Positions 1 to 10,350 of a stretch of 64,000 bases of DNA are shown piece after piece. Numbering within the stretch: the first letter of the stretch is position 1; the number at the start of each line of letters is the position of its first letter. The notes beneath the pieces were generated by a model that was not told the origin of the DNA, searched no databases, and saw only the letters and a list, made by a program, of their open reading frames with translations. The stretch is from Mastigias papua (Eukaryota > Cnidaria > Scyphozoa > Rhizostomeae > Mastigiidae). The stretch spans positions 69,501 to 133,500 of the forward strand of contig OZ025283.1 of the NCBI GenBank assembly GCA_964019165.1, given 5' to 3'. The position numbers were made by a program, and so were the translations under genes.

Positions 1-112
1 ACAGCTTGTAGCAAAAATGACAACACCGAAATTTATCGGTTGCGTACATTCTAAATGGTCCCCAATTTTTATGCCCTTGACTTAAACAAAGCTATTACTG
101 CAAATTTTGGTA

Positions 113-1683
113 CTAGCAATAGCATTATTCAAGCAGTACTAGGTATAAAGCCTAAGCCATATTTCACATAAACATAGTTGTTTAGAAATAGCCATACATG
201 GCACAAGCTACTGTTTTGGTGTATTTGAGAGTGCTTTCACCGTATATTGTTGTAATAGGAATTTTATGCAAAATTTCTAACTCATAAACACGGGGGTCAA
301 CATTGTTGAGTTAGTACTAGGCATAAGGCCTAAGTACCATTCCGTATAAACATCGTTTTCTAGAAAAAACTATAAACGGCACAGATTACTGTATTAGCGT
401 ATTTGAGAGTTCTGTTATTGCAAATTGTTGTAATAGGAATTTTATGCACAATTTCTAACTCCTAAACACGGGGGTCAACATTGTTGAGTTAGTACTAGGC
501 ATAAGGCCTAAGTACCATTCCGTATAAACATCGTTTTCTAGAAAAAACTATACATCGCACAGATTACTGTATTAGCGTATTTGAGAGTTCTGTTATTGTA
601 AATATTTGTAATAGGAATTTTATGCCAAATTTCTAACTCCTAAACACGGGGGTCAACATTGTTAAGTTAGTACTAGGCATAAGGCTTAAGTACTATTCCG
701 TATAAACATCGTTTTCTAGAAAAAACTATACATCGCACAGATTACTGTATTAGCGTATTTGAGAGTTCTGTTATTGTAAATATTTGTAATAGGAATTTTA
801 TGCCAAATTTCTAACTCCTAACCACGGGTGTCAACATTGTTAAGTTAGTACTAGGCATAAGGCCTAAGTACCATTCCGTATAAACATCGTTTTCTAGAAA
901 AAGCTATACACGGTACAGATTAATGTATTGGTGTATTTGAGAGTTTTGTTATTGTAAATTGTTGTAATAGGAATTTTATGCAAAATTTCTAACTCCTAAA
1001 CACGGGGGTCAACATTGTTGAGTTAGTACTTGGCATAAGGCCTAAGTACCATTCCGTATAAACATCGTTGTCTAGAAAAAGCTATACACGGTACAGATTA
1101 ATGTATTGGTGTATTTGAGAGTTTTGTTATTGTAAAGTGTTGTAATAGGAATTTTATGCAAAATTTCTAACTCCTAAACACGGGGGTCAACATTGTTGAG
1201 TTAGTACTTGGCATAAGGCCTAAGTACCATTCCGTATAAACATCGTTTTCTAGAAAAAACTATAAACGGCACAGGTTACTGTATTAGCGTATTTGAGAGT
1301 TCTGTTATTGTAAATATTTGTAATAGGAATTTTATGCAAAATTTCCAACTCCTAAACACGGGGGTCAACATTGTTGGGTTGGTACTAGACATAAGGCCTA
1401 AGTACTATTCTGTATAAACATCGTTTTCTAGAAAAAACTATACATGGCACAGATTACTGTATTAGCGTATTTGAGAGTTCTGTTATTGTACATTGTTGTA
1501 ATAGGAATTTTATCCAAATTTCTAACTCCTAAACATGGGGGTCAACATTGTTGAGTTAGTACTAGGCATAAGGCCTAAGTACTATTCCGTATAAACATCG
1601 TTTTTTAGAAAAAGTTATACATGGCACAAGCCAATGTATTGGTGTAGTTGAGAGTGCTTTCACTGTATGTTGTTGTAATAGGA
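113..1683. repeat. 178-bp satellite tandem array, about 8.8 copies
   Basis: The landmark CGGGGGTCAA (or a close variant) recurs at 291, 469, 647, 825, 1003, 1181, 1359 and about 1536, so seven of the steps are 178 bp or within one base of it. Internal copies are roughly 90-97% alike. The first copy (113-290) is the most diverged. No coding potential was seen. The array stops abruptly at about 1683, next to a truncated Harbinger element. Bases 1-112 look unique. Confidence 0.95.
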
Positions 1684-1814
1684 AACTGAAGTTGGTTCTC
1701 GTTGCATGTTTGGAACGTTTGCCTGCCTTCAATAGTATTGCGCAATAACTTTGAATCTGAATCTGAATCTGATTCTCTAGACACGTAATAACAATTGTTA
1801 GGAATGTATGTTAT

Positions 1815-2596
1815 GTGATTACAACTGAACTTGGTCAAAGATATATTAGGCTGCCACAAAACGAAAAGGACGTTAGATTTGTTGCTGAAAAATCTGAAGA
1901 GAGACATGGATTTCCACAGTGCATTGGCACCATTGATGGTACACATATTTTCATAAAAAGACCAGATGCCAACCCTGCAGACTTCCTAAACCGCAAAAAT
2001 AGATACTCTTTCAACATTCAAGCAACTTGTGACTATAACTATTGCTTCACTGATGTGGTAGTGAAATGGCCAGGAAGTGTGCATGATGCTCGAATATTTG
2101 CAAACTCCAAAATCAATGAAATTCTTTGCACTGGAGGAATACCATCATGCCCAAACCATATTGTTGACGAGGAAGAGCCTGTACCAGTTTGCATACTTGC
2201 AGATCCGGCCTATCCATTATTGCCTTTCCTAATGAAAGAGTTTCCTGGTGGTGGTTCCACAGTGCAAGAGCAATTTTTGGTTACAGGCTATCTTCTGCTC
2301 ATATGGTGATTGAGTGTGCCTTTGGGCGGCTAAAATCAAGGTTTCATATCCGTAAAAGTGACATGGATATCAATACACATCATCTCCCTTATGTCATTTA
2401 TGCCTGCTTTGTGCTGCATACTTTTTGCGAGATAGAAAATGAAAAGCTGAGTGAGGAGTCAGTGCATTATGATATACAAAATGATAAAAATGACCAGCCT
2501 CAGCAAGCTGGACATGGACACACTCAAAGAAATTGTGATGAAGCTGATGGAAAGACAGTTAGAAATGTTTTTGCTATATATTTTGAAGGATTTTAA
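1815..2596 (+). pseudogene. HARBI1-like DDE transposase, truncated and frameshifted
   Basis: The frame starting at 1815 carries the first catalytic Asp in IDGTHIFIKRP, then WPGSVHDARIF, then the second catalytic Asp in ILADPAYPLLPFL; these are classic PIF/Harbinger DDE motifs. Reading must then shift frame between about 2255 and 2300 to reach SSAHMVIECAFGRLKSRF, which holds the catalytic Glu. The N-terminal half (helix-turn-helix and linker) is absent. One frameshift plus the 5' loss makes this a dead copy. Confident for the family; the exact frameshift point is not resolved. Confidence 0.85.
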
Positions 2597-3304
2597 CATT
2601 CTCCTATTGAACTGTCCTCTTGAAACCTACCTTTATATAGAAACAAGCTGTTCTGATCCCAGTTACGTTTACTTTTGATTTTCATATCTTAAAATATCAC
2701 ATCAAAAATATAAGAATAAGTCTGTTTCAGTTTGTATTAAGCCTCAAAAATATTGTTGCCCAAATTCACAAAATTAGACCCTTTTTCTATCTAATCAAAT
2801 ATCCCCACGTTTTTATAAACTCTTAGTCACTATCACAACTGATGTTTACTTTTTTGGGCAGGTTGCCAACTATTACCCAAAACACCAAGAATTTACAAAT
2901 TCACATAATTTCAATAAATGTGAAGGACCACTTATGGTCTTGTACAAAATAAACAGTTATTTGCTATTGATGGCTTCTACACCATTAATTCTATAGGTTT
3001 TGTCTATTTTGATGTTTATCTGTGTATTCAGTTCTGGAATGTTCAAATAAAGAGCATGTTTAAACAAACATCATCTGAAACATGTTGACTGAAATGAAAT
3101 AAAATGCATCATCTAGAAATGAAAACAAACACTCATACATGTAAAAACTAATTCAACTCTAAAAGTCTCCTTCCTCTAACATAGTCTGATAACTATCATA
3201 AGCACTGCTGAAATGTTGTTGTCTAGGAAAAGCATTATTATGTGGAGGTGGAAAATTCACAGCATTTCCATGCCACTGCTGCTGTTGGACAGGATTATTT
3301 TGCC

Positions 3305-4010
3305 CTAGAATGCCTTTAAGAATTTGGACCCCTTTGATATAGCACCTGTCAGAGAGTTCATACTTTCAGTAAACATCTTTGTATGCTCTTCATGTCTCTT
3401 GTCCCCTTCCTCACCTTTCTCTAGGATTCTCTTTTTCAACTCAAGCTCCTGATTTGCAATGTCCACTAGCTGTGCATTTGATGACAATCGTATTGTCAAT
3501 CTGTCTTTTTTGTGCCTCATGTGGCTTATCACCTTATGCCTGGCTTCTCCAACTTTCTCTGTTATTCTTACCAAGCCACCTTCCTCTTCCTCTTGTACTG
3601 AGTTAGAGCTTGTTTGGTTAGGATATGATGTTGGAGAGGTGTTTACAGTATTAGGAGAAGAGCTGGGTCACTTTGGGGTTGCAGAAATATCACCGGGCCA
3701 GCAGTTATCACAGTCACCTGAAAAGCTGTCAACTGCTGGCGATCCTCCCCATATTTCGATGCATTCTTTATACAATGCTGATACAACTCTGCCACCTCCA
3801 CTCCTCTCCGAATCTACAGCCTCGCAAAAACTTGCTTTGATTCTCTTTATCTTGGGTATTACCCTGTCTTTTCCTATAACCGTTGGGTTTCTACAGTTTG
3901 GAAACTCTTGTTCATTGGGACCACTTCCTTCTTTTGGATATCTTTCTTGAAAGCGTTCTGTTATCTCATCATACTTGCTTTTAATCGTTTCTCAATCTAG
4001 TCCAGCTGCT
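3305..4010 (-). pseudogene. Harbinger Myb/SANT-like second ORF, broken
   Basis: Reading the minus strand from about 4010 gives a continuous frame with YDEITERFQERYP, then an FPNC motif, then VIPKIKRIKASF, GGGRVVSALY and EIWGGSP. This is the trihelix-type DNA-binding pattern of Harbinger partner proteins. One in-frame TGA follows just after SATPK (near 3680), and the frame then reopens into a charged coiled-coil tail that ends at 3305. The family normally helps the DDE nuclease bind transposon ends. Sequence upstream of 4010 (to about 4290) is probably N-terminal coding but is frame-damaged. Confidence 0.65.
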
Positions 4011-4270
4011 GCTGTGCTGGTTTTATAATCAATATACATGCAGCAAAAGAATGACTTCTTCTTCCATCCATACGAAATGGTTTTTGATATTCTTTCCATT
4101 TTTTCCTTCTGCTTTGTGTTTTGTAACATGAGACATTGGGGCAGGACTTCTGGATATCGATGAACTCAGTGGAGAACTTTACAAAGGAAAATGATGCTGA
4201 TACAATTTTCGCAGGAGTTTTGATCATTATAAGTACGCATGCGCAAAATGCTGTACAGGACTTTGTTATA

Positions 4271-4392
4271 GTACAGTGTGAACGCGATAGCAAAGCAAAC
4301 TAATATTGTACCGGCACAGTGTGAACGCAGATGATCTGCAACACTTTTGTATCAGATCAAAATCAATGCGGTACAGTGTGAACATAGCCTTA
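4271..4392. repeat. Subterminal repeats and right end of Harbinger element 1
   Basis: The motif GG(T/C)ACAGTGTGAAC or a close variant occurs three times, at 4271, 4313 and 4370, within 115 bp. The last copy runs into AACATAGCCTTA, a typical element end. Subterminal repeats of this type are usual transposase binding sites. The matching left terminus is not in the window. Confidence 0.6.
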
Positions 4393-5339
4393 GTCATTTT
4401 CGAAACTGACCACAAAAACAAAGTGTTTTAGCATAAGAATGTCTGCAATAAGAAGTTAAAGGGAAGAATGTGTTTGCCATACAAATTTTGTGTTCTATTC
4501 TAAATTCCAGAAAGCTAGAGGTTATAGATTTTTGCTAGGGAACTGATTATGCTATATTCCATGGCCTTTCATGAAGAGAAGCTGCTATCAGTGGCAAAAG
4601 ATAAGGGAGGTATAGGGGGTGATTCACCCCCCAACCTTGAAAATTCTCCATTTCAAAGGCCACAACTGGCAGTACAATGTATTTCTGTGGGACACCTCAC
4701 TGGGCCCAGGACCATTTGATCAACTACTATTAATAAAAATGGGTCAAAGACAAAAGTTTCACAGGGTGAACTGCTGACACCCCTGAAAAGGATGTTGAAG
4801 TTACATCCCTGGCTGTCATGAGTGTTTATAAATTTGGCTGCCATCATGAGTTTTTATGACTTTACTTAATCACTACTTGTCACTCAACATTGTTTCAAAT
4901 AATCCACAATACATAGTCAAGCCAAATAATATGATGACTAAGGCCTAAAAGCAGATTGAAGTAATTCATATTATCATTGTGAAATTAAAGTCCTCGTGTG
5001 ATACAAATCATTATTCAGAAATACATCATAATCACTGTGTTGGAAGGTATATTTAGAAAGGCAAAGGGAGTGGAAATCATATGACTTCTAATGAATCTAC
5101 TATAGATGTATTTACATCACATATAACATTACTTCACATATAATCTAGCATATTTTTACAAACAGTTAGGAATATAAAAGTATTTGACTTGCACTTAACA
5201 AGCAAGCCCTCATAATACAGAATCCGCAATACCCTCCCAGTATCAAGAATATGCAATGGCAGCACATGCCCAACAAACAAAAAAATAAACATACCTAACA
5301 AACCAGTCAAATTCAGTTCTTCATTTTAAACAAGTAAGT
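4393..5339. other. Non-coding stretch, nothing recognised
   Basis: AT-rich DNA with scattered stops in all frames. A short hairpin-forming run (GGGGGTGATTCACCCCC) sits near 4615-4632. No domain or repeat family was recognised. Confidence 0.5.
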
Positions 5340-6998
5340 AGCCAAAAAGTCTGCACCTTTATTAAAGAGCTCAAAAAATGGGAAATCAACAGGCATAGAT
5401 GGAATAAGTGTAAAACGTCTGAAAGCTGGTGCAAAATCTCCTAGTCCTGCCTTAGCATTTCTATTCAACTACTCAATAGCAACCAGTACAGTGCCTAAGA
5501 TATGGAAAATAAAGAGAATCTCTCCTATTCATAAATCTGGAGAGAAAACTGACTGCTGCACTTATAGACCGATCTCTATTCAACCAATACTACTCAAGCT
5601 CCTTGAATCAGTAATCCATGAGCAATTGAGGGATTACCTTACAAAAGAGAATCAGCTGACTGTTAGTCAATCTGGATTTAGAAAAAATCATTCCACCTCA
5701 ACAGCAGTAATTGATGTCTCAGAGTTTATCATAGACAACATTAGCCATGGTAATTACGTAGGAGCTATATTCCTTGACCTAGAAAAAGCATTTGACTGTG
5801 TTTACCATCCAATACTATTACGGAAAATGCCATGCCTTGGAATCAAGGATTCTGAAGTAGCTTGGTTTGAGTCATTTCTTAATAACAGAAATAAAGTAAC
5901 TATCATCAACAGCAAGCGATCAGACGAGTTGCATGAGAAACCTTTTGGAGTCCCCCAAGGCTCAGTGCTATGACCAATTTAATTTTGATATACGTCAATG
6001 ATTTAACATCAGGTGTTCGTTGCAAAATGCACCTTTATGCAGATGATGCTGTGCTTCTTGTGGCTGACCCAAAGGCAGAAGAAATCCAAGTTAAGCTTAA
6101 TAGATAGATAAATAATGTGACAAAATGGCAAACAGCAAACAGGCTTACAATACACACGGACAAGACAAAATACATGATCTTTGGAAGCAAGCAAAAATTA
6201 CTAAGTATCAACAAGATGCAAATCATGATTGATAATAAAAAGCTTGAGCAGTGTGGCAAATTCAAATATCTAGGTGTTTGGTTCGATCCGCACCTAAACT
6301 GGAATGAACATCTTAAAGCATTAGCAGATAAAATCAGCATGAAAATAGGTAAGATTAAAAGAGCCGTGCCATTTGTGAGCAAGGCAACCAGAAAACTGCT
6401 TGTCAAAGCCATAGTGATGCCAAATTTTGATTACTGTTGTGAAGCATGGTCGTCAGCTAGCAGCACTAGCTTTGAGAGACTTGGACGTCTCTATAAGAAG
6501 GCAACTAAACTCGCATCTAATGAAGACAGAATATCACTACAAGACCGCCTTGATAAGAACATAGCAATAGTACCTTTTAAATGTTTGAATGACTTAACAA
6601 CGATGTATCTCCAAGAAAAATTCAAATTAACATCATCTGTGCATCAGAAAAACACAAGATCATGTAGATACAACAAGATATATGTTGAACATATAAAAAA
6701 CTGATGGACCTCTTTAACATTCAAAGCAAGAGCTACTAAGATATGGAAGCAAATTACCCGATGAAATAACATCTCTAGGTAGTATTTTACAATTTAAGTC
6801 ACATTTTAAGAACTGATTTGGACACATTTATTAAGGATTTCAATGTTTTTATGTACTTTTTTCCTTTTAGCTTTTGACTTTAATTTTTACGTTACTTTGA
6901 CAGTGGGCCCTATTGTAAAGAATTTCTCTCTTTGTAGATAAATTATTATAGGCTACCCACTTTAAATATATCATATTATTATTATTATTATTATTACA
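5340..6998 (+). mobile_element. Non-LTR (LINE) retrotransposon, 5'-truncated and decayed
   Basis: Coding begins near 5355 with NGKSTGIDGIS, the start of a LINE reverse transcriptase, followed by RPISI, GFRKNHST, the catalytic block IFLDLEKAFDCV (about 5770-5810), then GVPQGSVL at 5950-5970. A stop and frameshift follow GSVL; the second catalytic block LYADDAVLL is in another frame at about 6030. A frame from 6117 carries the thumb region (KFKYLGVWFDPHLNWNEH) up to 6704. The 3' UTR ends in an ATT-type microsatellite tail (6975-6996). The endonuclease and ORF1 are missing. The layout is CR1/L2/Jockey-like; the exact clade was not determined. Confidence 0.85.
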
Positions 6999-8379
6999 GC
7001 CCAATGGCAGAGACGTGGACATAGAATTCAATTACTTTAAGGCATGACTGCTCATCACAAAAACAATAAGAAACTGCAATGTTATCTATGTCTCTCTTAG
7101 CCTGCACCATTATGTAACTGTCTAAAGTACTATACATAGCCATTTAACAAAAGAGATGAATGCTATATCTGACATAGCAAATCAGCAAACACATATCCTA
7201 CTTTTGCACATAGTGTGGTACAACTTCAGAATTCATTGTCTATCATGATTTCTTCCTAAAGTATGCTATCCTCAAAGTCTTGGGTCAATCTCATTCATTA
7301 ACTTCTCAAAAAGGGATGCATGTCTGTCTTGGGATGTAAGGTACAAAGATTGCCACGCTAGTCTAGTTGCTCAATGCTCGACGCTCTGATCACCTCAGAC
7401 GTCACATTCGCCTGCGGGAGTGAGTGCAGGCAATCCCATCCTTTTTCAAATTGAGCCATTTGTTGCATCTTTCCAGCCCACTTTCTCCAAGCCTGCGCTG
7501 ACTTTTGAGAAACGAAGGCTATACTCAAATTCAGCGCCTGAAAGTATCTTGATCTAACATAAGTTACTTTTATCCTGGATATCTCCTTTAAATATTTCTC
7601 AATACATTTTTGTCTTCATGCATATAATATCTGATTTGCAGTTGGCTACTCCCTTCCATAACACAGTTATAGGCTTGCCTGTGTAACCCAAGTAGTCATG
7701 CTAATTATGATTCCATAGCAACATCTTCTTATAATTGCTATTTTCATGTACAGTTTTAAAAGCTCTTTCAAATGAGGTATAGTGAAAGCTGTTCTAATGA
7801 AAGACTCTGGGCCTCCACAGACAGAACTATTTGTTGTTGACAACTATTTCCAATTGGCAATAAAATATAATCAACAAATGAAAACTATTTTCTATGGAGC
7901 CTGTTGTTGACTACTAAATGTACAAATTGCAAGTTATCAGCAACTTAGCTGTGTCCTCTTCAAACAGGGGGAACTGCTCAGTTGGTTACAATACATTGTT
8001 ATTGGCTATGGAAAATTCGATCATTTTTCACATATGTGGAAATAATACGTTTAGTTATTGATAAATATCATATTTGCACTGCCTCTGGTTAGTGGGTAAT
8101 CTGTAGAAAAATGATGGACAGAAGATACAGAAAGAAGCTATTGTCAAACAATCACAAAATCCTATGCAATACAAAAGTTATTAGAATGAGATACAAATGA
8201 ATACAACAGAATGAGACATATCTTACTGCCAATGCAGTTCTCCCACATAAGCGTCCAGTTTTAGTGCAAGGACTCCTATCAAGAACTGTAAACCAGACAG
8301 TCTGACAAAAGCTTCACGCAATGGCGTTGTGGGAAAATTGTTGTGAAAACTGGTCAATGAGAGATTACATAATGAATCG
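6999..8379. other. No gene recognised
   Basis: The minus strand at about 7380-7560 reads as a short coding-like run (SQKSAQAWRKWAGKM) with no family match. It could be another piece of the neighbouring Mutator-like remnant. The rest is AT-rich with stops in every frame. Confidence 0.35.
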
Positions 8380-9230
8380 TCGCCTTGACAAAGCCAGTAA
8401 CGTCATCTGACATATGATTTTCTAAGCACTTAGCTGTCTTTTAGGTTAGTGATTCATTGCAAATTGTGTAATAAGTTGAAAGCATTTCATATTCAATAGG
8501 TAGACCAGTAAGTACGTCAGTAGGAACTCATATTCCAGTCTCAGATGAATTTTCTCTTTTATGCCAACTCCTATCAACGGAAACCCCTATGTTGAGTATA
8601 TCATCCTTTCCTATGCTCTCTCCCATCTCCTCACATTCATCTGTCATTGCATTCATTGATTGCTGGACAATAGTAGTTTTGGTACGCAAGTTTATCAAGG
8701 CATTTTAAAGGTTAATCACTGCACACCAATCATTCATGGCTTCATATCCTAACCCAACACCATGAAACCCAGCTGTTGCTCCTACACAGGGCAATAGAGC
8801 TATAGATTCCACTGATTGCTTTACTTGCTCTAAAAAAGCCTTCAACTACCACTTCATTGCATTAACTGCAGGAAATATGTCCTTACATGGAAAACCTGAA
8901 TGATTTTTCCAGGGAAAGTAGGTATCAGATTGCTGTGTACTTACTTTGTAACTAGTTGGGCACTTTATATTTTGCAACACTTTTCTAGGAACCATCTCAG
9001 TTACTATTGCATGGCAAGGAAACTAAGGTATGTTGAAGTCTAACCATGGTCTCATGATACAGCGCATTATGACATCAAATGCAATTTGCACATGGTTGAG
9101 ACACATTGTTTTTAGACTTGACACATTTGCCAGAAAACATGGGTAAAAGATAGAGCTTATAGAGCTTTCTCTAACGGTCCTGGAAATTACTTTCATCCTC
9201 TTCATGATGTCTTTGTTCTAAAATTGTCTG
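8380..9230 (-). pseudogene. Mutator-like transposase remnant
   Basis: On the minus strand around 8480-8650 one frame reads GVSVDRSWHKRENSSETGI, then a stop, then DVLTGLPIEYEMLSTYYTIC. The pattern SVD-x-SWHKRG...G.....VLTGLP..YE.LS.YC is characteristic of the Mutator-like transposase family seen in many invertebrate genomes; the Asp in SVD is likely catalytic. Upstream (8700-9205) the reading is open but frame-broken. The downstream region that should carry the remaining acidic residues is not recognisable. Non-functional. Confidence 0.6.
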
Positions 9231-9459
9231 AAAAGTTCCGTAAGTTGATAGAGAAAGTTTCAGTGACAACCAAAGCAGAACAGAAAACAGCCTTTTGTAT
9301 TGCTCATGAGGTTACGGACATACAGATGTTGTAGTGGAAACATTTTTAAATCTTTAGAGAAAGGGGGGGGGAGCCTCTCCATTTCTCTATGCCATTATTC
9401 CCCTTTTCATTTGTTCACATCTTGATTTACATTATTTTCCATTTTCAAATCCCTCTCTT

Positions 9460-9680
9460 TAATGGAATATGATGATTATGTTGACATACAGTGACTCTAT
9501 TTGACCTCTATATTATGATACTATTGTTTTCGCTGAACTTTGAACTGAGTTTGATGCTTCATGCTGTTTTCTGTTGTTCATATATTCTCTTACTTTTGGA
9601 ACATGTTTATATGTATATCATGTGTTTTGTTACATTCTAAAGTCGTGAATCCTTGCTGCAGTGTCTACCGAAATTTAACA
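9460..9680 (+). repeat. Copia 5' LTR (221 bp)
   Basis: Aligns over its whole length with 24876-25096 with about 9 substitutions (about 4%). The end CGAAATTTAACA matches exactly in both. The first dinucleotide is TA here but TG in the 3' copy, so the canonical TG start has mutated in this copy. Confidence 0.93.
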
Positions 9681-9694
9681 GGTTATGGGCCCAG
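9681..9694 (+). promoter_or_regulatory. Copia primer binding site, internal initiator-tRNA type
   Basis: GGTTATGGGCCCAG begins at the base after the LTR. It is complementary to the anticodon-stem region (CTGGGCCCATAACC) of eukaryotic initiator tRNA-Met, not to its 3' end. Drosophila copia is known to prime from a 5' half of that tRNA, and this site has the same arrangement. Confidence 0.85.
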
Positions 9695-10350
9695 AGCGTG
9701 TGGTTTAGTGCTAGATAGTCTTTTGTGATACATCAGATGTGGTACACATGATTTAGCGACATCGAAACACATTGAAAAACATAGCCATACAATTTAAAAT
9801 ATGAAATAATGTCTATCAAGCTATAGCTTATTTTAAAGCTTGATTGATATGCTATCTGATTATTGAGGTCTTGCACCATTTTATGATTTTTTTCTACTAT
9901 TTGTTTAGTATTACTTGCACCTTAATTGGTGTGCAACCCATGAAAACTTGCATTCAACATAAAAAAATGCTATTTATCTTCATTTGATGACAAAACTTAC
10001 TAAGACTAATAGAGAGCTGTTTGTATGCTGGATATACACAGAAATTTTCAGCTCAGAAGCTTCTATGGTCTAAAAGTTACTGCACCATCTATCGGGTGCA
10101 AAATTTGGCTATTGATGCTGCTTTTTGCACTTATGCCTATGATAATGGTATTACTTCACAAAAGTTTTCAAAGCTGTTTTGCTTGTGATAAGTAAATATA
10201 AACTATGGTAATGAGAGAGAAGTATTCTGAAATTGCTCCTTGCATGAACTGCATGATTGCAAAATATAAAAATGAAACAATAGTGATAAAATAACAAAAA
10301 CACTTTTGCAGCATGCTACTAAAATTTGCTGTCCTCACTGGTTCTAACGC
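9695..10350. other. Gag-less gap between Copia primer site and piggyBac gene
   Basis: Copia gag and protease should lie here, but no frame encodes them. No piggyBac left end (TTAA followed by CCCTTTGACG) was found either. Two short CACC-rich hairpin-like motifs (near 9917-9940 and 10080-10105) are the only structure seen. A deletion that removed both gag-protease and the piggyBac left end would explain this. Confidence 0.5.

Larger units (their letters stand above)
1815..4392. mobile_element. PIF/Harbinger element 1, left end missing
   Basis: Two convergent reading frames typical of PIF/Harbinger are present: a DDE nuclease on the plus strand and a Myb/SANT-like DNA-binding ORF on the minus strand. 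Subterminal repeats follow at the right end. The nuclease starts mid-domain only about 130 bp from the satellite array, and no left inverted repeat matching the right end was found. The element therefore looks truncated on the left. The 2597-3300 stretch between the ORFs is AT-rich with nothing recognised. Confidence 0.75.

Noticed and set aside
3459..3950. 163-codon plus-strand ORF
   Set aside because: The minus strand in the same interval reads as a Harbinger Myb/SANT-like protein with family motifs; the plus ORF has none.
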